Origin: Streptomyces sp. NBC_01298
Lineage (GTDB): Bacteria > Actinomycetota > Actinomycetes > Streptomycetales > Streptomycetaceae
Assembly: GCF_035978755.1 (NCBI RefSeq)
Contig: NZ_CP108416.1
Span: 97,413-161,412 of the forward strand
Reading direction: 5' to 3'
Length of the DNA: 64,000 bases
Shown here piece after piece: positions 61,883 through 64,000 of this stretch. The notes under the pieces are model-generated. The model did not search any database, was not told where the DNA came from, and saw only the letters and a list, made by a program, of their open reading frames with translations. The stretch's first letter is position 1, and every line of letters starts with the position of its first letter. A program made the translations under genes and the position numbers.

Positions 61883-62595
61883 TGAGCCGTCCCTTCTCCC
61901 GTGCGCTTCGTCCGGCTCACCCGACGCGCAGCGCGCTCTCTTGCCCGTTCGGCCCGCAGTTCCGCGATGGCCTGCCTCATGTGGTCCAGCGAGGGGAAGC
62001 GCACCAGGTCCGGCAGGCTCGTATCGCTACGAATCTGCGAGATGGTCCCGTGCTGCTCCACCTTCACGAACTCACCCGTCATCTCGGTACCCGGGATGAA
62101 CTCCGCTACCCGGTAACTGTAGGGCGGGTTGAACTGATAGACACCCCGCCGCACCTTGAAGACGATCCCATGAGACATCACCGTGTGCAGAGCTTCCGAC
62201 GTCTTCGTCCGACTGACATCCAGGATGGTAGCCATCTCCTCCTGGGTAAGTGGAATCCGCCCCCCCGCCCGCTGGCAGGCGATGAGCAGCAGGATCAGCC
62301 GCAGAGGCAGCGCTTCGCGGAAGTACTGGGCGATCACGAGGAAGAACTCGAGGCTGTCCATCGAGAACGCATTCGGCTGATTCTCGGTCCCGTAGAACTC
62401 CAGCGGCTTGCGCTCACCGTCCAAGGTCAGCTTCCGCGTGGGGTACCGCTTCGCGAGGCTGTCCAGATCCTTGACCGGAGCCAGGGGCTGACTCCACGCG
62501 GAGATCGCATCGTCCACCGGCAGATCGGGACGCGGGGTCCCTACCGGATTGCCCCGGCGGCGCTGTGGCTCTGATGACACGAGGCTGCTCTCCAC
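61879..62595 (-). CDS. RepL-like replication initiator candidate
   Basis: 238 residues from GTG 62595. Central winged helix at about 100-165: ALPLRLILLLIACQRAGGRI, PLTQEEMATILDVSRTKTSE, ALHTVMSHGIVFKVRRGVYQ, FNPPYSY. The same GVYQxNP wing as its partner shows they are paralogues. The basic C terminus (RAERARERAARRVSRTKR) may contact DNA. It is transcribed from the inverted-repeat-rich region at 62600-62900, an arrangement expected of an initiator beside its origin. Related RepL genes are known from Streptomyces linear plasmids such as pSLA2-L, from memory. Confidence 0.75.
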   Translation of the reverse strand: MESSLVSSEPQRRRGNPVGTPRPDLPVDDAISAWSQPLAPVKDLDSLAKRYPTRKLTLDGERKPLEFYGTENQPNAFSMDSLEFFLVIAQYFREALPLRLILLLIACQRAGGRIPLTQEEMATILDVSRTKTSEALHTVMSHGIVFKVRRGVYQFNPPYSYRVAEFIPGTEMTGEFVKVEQHGTISQIRSDTSLPDLVRFPSLDHMRQAIAELRAERARERAARRVSRTKRTGEGTAQ

Positions 62596-62600
62596 TCCGT

Positions 62601-62904
62601 TGATCTGCGGAGATCAGTATGTCAACAAGGGTGACACAAGTGTCACGCTCGTTGACGTTCGGCGTGTCTTGTGTCCCCTCACAGGTGACATATCTCAGCC
62701 ACACACCCCCCGGACCCCCTCCCGACCCTCCCCGGCCAACCGCACCCACCCCACCACCAGTTAGCCGGCAGATCTCCCCCCATACGTCAGCCCCGCCGAC
62801 GTTTTAGCGCATTTTACGTCAGTACCACTGACATTTTGCAGTCGTTGTGTCCCCCTAGCAGCGACACAACACCCGAGATATGTCCCTCCTGAGGGGACAT
62901 ATCT
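62601..62904. other. Inverted-repeat-rich non-coding region, candidate replication origin
   Basis: Five inverted repeats: TGATCT-GCGG-AGATCA (62601-62616); GTGACAC-AA-GTGTCAC (62631-62646), itself flanked by GTCAAC and GTTGAC (62621, 62651); GTCAGT-ACC-ACTGAC (62818-62832); GTTGTGTC...GACACAAC (62844-62870); and AGATATGTCCC-N7-GGGACATATCT (62876-62904). TGACA/TGTCA and GACATATCT units recur in both halves. The DNA is more AT-rich than the surroundings. It sits directly upstream of the RepL-like genes and 1.1 kb from the window end; no coding sequence is convincing. Confidence 0.6.
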
Positions 62905-63155
62905 TTTCCCCCGTACCCCCTCTGACCTGCAACGACGCATCTCCGTACCTTCTATAGGCCGGTGGACGCTCCCGCCCAAGCTTTAAACACCGTCTCAACC
63001 CGCACGCAAGACCTCCCATCCGCCCCAAAAACCACCCCCTCCCCAAGCCCGCCCACCCCACCGGAACCCCTCGCTCCTCAGCCACAACCCCGCAGAATCT
63101 GACTGATTCCCATCTCTATCCACCCATCATTTTGAAGCAGCCCTCATCTACAACC

Positions 63156-63202
63156 CTTAACGCCGTTAACAACCCACTCAGCAGACCCGTTAACGCCGTT
63201 AA
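63156..63202 (+). repeat. Two TTAACGCCGTTAA palindromes on the telomere side of the rep genes
   Basis: Cores begin at 63157 and 63190, 33 bases apart, in the same orientation as all others. The bases 63203-63560 between them and the terminal palindromes contain no gene or structure I can support. Confidence 0.9.
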
Positions 63203-63562
63203 GACCACAACCAAAACCCGAGGTGACAGCCCCTCACTCTCAACCTCACCCGACGCACCCCAAGAACCACCCTTCACGTGTGCTAACCCCGATGCTTGCC
63301 CAGGAAACGACCTCAACCCTGTAGGAAACCGCGGTGGCCGATTCCTTCAAGGTCCAACAGCCCTTTTTCAACACTCCACGCTTGCCACAGTTCACAAGGC
63401 GAAGCCCAACATGTTCGTCCATGAGCGAGTAAGAATGACTCTCCCAACCGCCAGCCCTGACTATGTGACACAACGTCACTGGGGCCCCCAAGCAGGCTCT
63501 TCCCACCAGAGCCAGTCCGCAGCCAAGCGAAGGACCCCGGAACGAAGCGAGGCATGTCACTG

Positions 63563-64000
63563 CTCCGGAGCGAAGCGGAGGGGCCCTCTCGCGAAGCGCG
63601 AGGCACCAGGCCGCAAAGCGGCCTCCGCCGAACTCAGCCGGCAGCTTCAGTCCGAAGCGCTTCGGTACCCCTTGGCCCAAAGCTCCCAGCCCCGGAGCGA
63701 AGCGGAGGGGTCCCCTCGCGAAGCGAGAGGCTCTGGGCCGCAAAGCGGCCCCCACCGGTGGAGCGCAGCGGAACCGGTGGCAGTCCAGAGCAAAGCGCAG
63801 GACTCCGGGCCGAAGGCCCGGCTATGACTCGGAGCGAAGCGGAGAGGCAAGCCCGAAGGGCCTCGCCCGAGCGCAGCCAGGGCCTTCGGTCCTGAGCGCG
63901 CAGCGCTCAGGTACCCGCTCCGAAGGAGCGGGCTCTAGCTGCGCTCAGCGCAGCCCGCCGAGCGCAGCGAGGCGGTTCTAGTCCCCAGCGCGCAGCGCTG
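63563..64000. repeat. Telomere-type dense palindromes with three-base loops
   Basis: At least fourteen close inverted repeats, most with GAA, GCA, AAA or AAG loops. Examples: CTCGCG-AAG-CGCGAG (63588-63602), GGCCGC-AAA-GCGGCC (63609-63623), GGGCCGC-AAA-GCGGCCC (63735-63751), CCGGGCC-GAA-GGCCCGG (63805-63821), CCTGAGCGC-GCA-GCGCTCAGG (63891-63911), CCCGCTCC-GAA-GGAGCGGG (63914-63932), CAGCGC-GCA-GCGCTG (63986-64000). This is the structure of Streptomyces telomere ends, which fold back during end patching. The last palindrome touches the window edge, so the true tip may lie beyond. Confidence 0.85.

Noticed and set aside
63132..63827. A 231-codon frame into the terminal palindromes
   Set aside because: Composition follows the hairpins and no domain is visible; telomeric DNA has few stops.

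Overview
The window is a high-GC actinomycete sequence, almost certainly Streptomyces. The evidence is GC-rich third codon positions, frequent GTG and TTG starts, a gamma-butyrolactone (A-factor type) signalling cassette, and above all a tap-tpg telomere-replication operon followed by densely packed GNA-loop palindromes of the kind found at Streptomyces telomeres. I read it as the right-hand, telomere-proximal part of a linear replicon. A parAB pair and two RepL-like genes next to the end favour a large linear plasmid, or a chromosome end that has recombined with one.

Layout. 1-2.5 kb: 3' end of a GAPDH gene, a PNPOx-like flavin protein and a HisC/Pat-type aminotransferase. 2.5-10.9 kb: a leucine-rich-repeat protein, two almost identical DUF4097-like genes 5 kb apart (one heading a DrrAB-like ABC exporter operon divergent from a GbsR/MarR-type regulator), two VOC proteins, an AraC regulator and a DHFR/RibD-like protein. 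10.9-20 kb: all minus strand and partly translationally coupled, a near-complete aromatic amino acid set: EPSP synthase, transketolase, DHQ synthase, chorismate synthase, prephenate dehydrogenase, chorismate mutase and class II DAHP synthase. DHQ dehydratase, shikimate dehydrogenase and shikimate kinase are absent. 20-31 kb: a tailoring block with a Bcr/CflA exporter, NAD(P)-binding protein, class II aldolase, FAD protein, secreted protein, two-component flavin monooxygenase (reductase plus HpaB-type), a LysR stub, a degenerate adenylating enzyme and a stand-alone copy of its C-terminal domain. Together these look like an aromatic (probably tyrosine or 4-hydroxyphenylpyruvate derived) specialised-metabolite cluster whose precursor supply genes travel with it. 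I cannot name the product.

31-36 kb: a gamma-butyrolactone module (TetR-type receptor, divergent AfsA homologue with an ARE-like operator between them, P450, SDR, epimerase), probably the quorum switch for the cluster. 36-55 kb: ordinary chromosome-arm or accessory genes (binding protein, EEP hydrolase, hydrolase-GNAT fusion, transporters, MatB-like ligase, glutamate dehydrogenase, DUF1772 pair, AraC, SDRs, DinB), with two decaying genes (a GNAT and an ECF41-type sigma factor).

55.2-64 kb: the replicon maintenance module: an array of eight TTAACGCCGTTAA palindromes, parA-parB, tap-tpg, two overlapping RepL-like genes reading back towards them, an inverted-repeat-rich non-coding region that may be an origin, and the telomere-like palindromes. 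The most striking observation is that the same invariant 13-bp palindrome recurs inside the coding sequences of parB (once) and tap (three times, translated as INAVNA-type peptides) and twice more beyond the rep genes, 14 copies in all and in one orientation. This suggests a dispersed, partly gene-embedded centromere for this ParB family physically interleaved with the telomere-replication genes.
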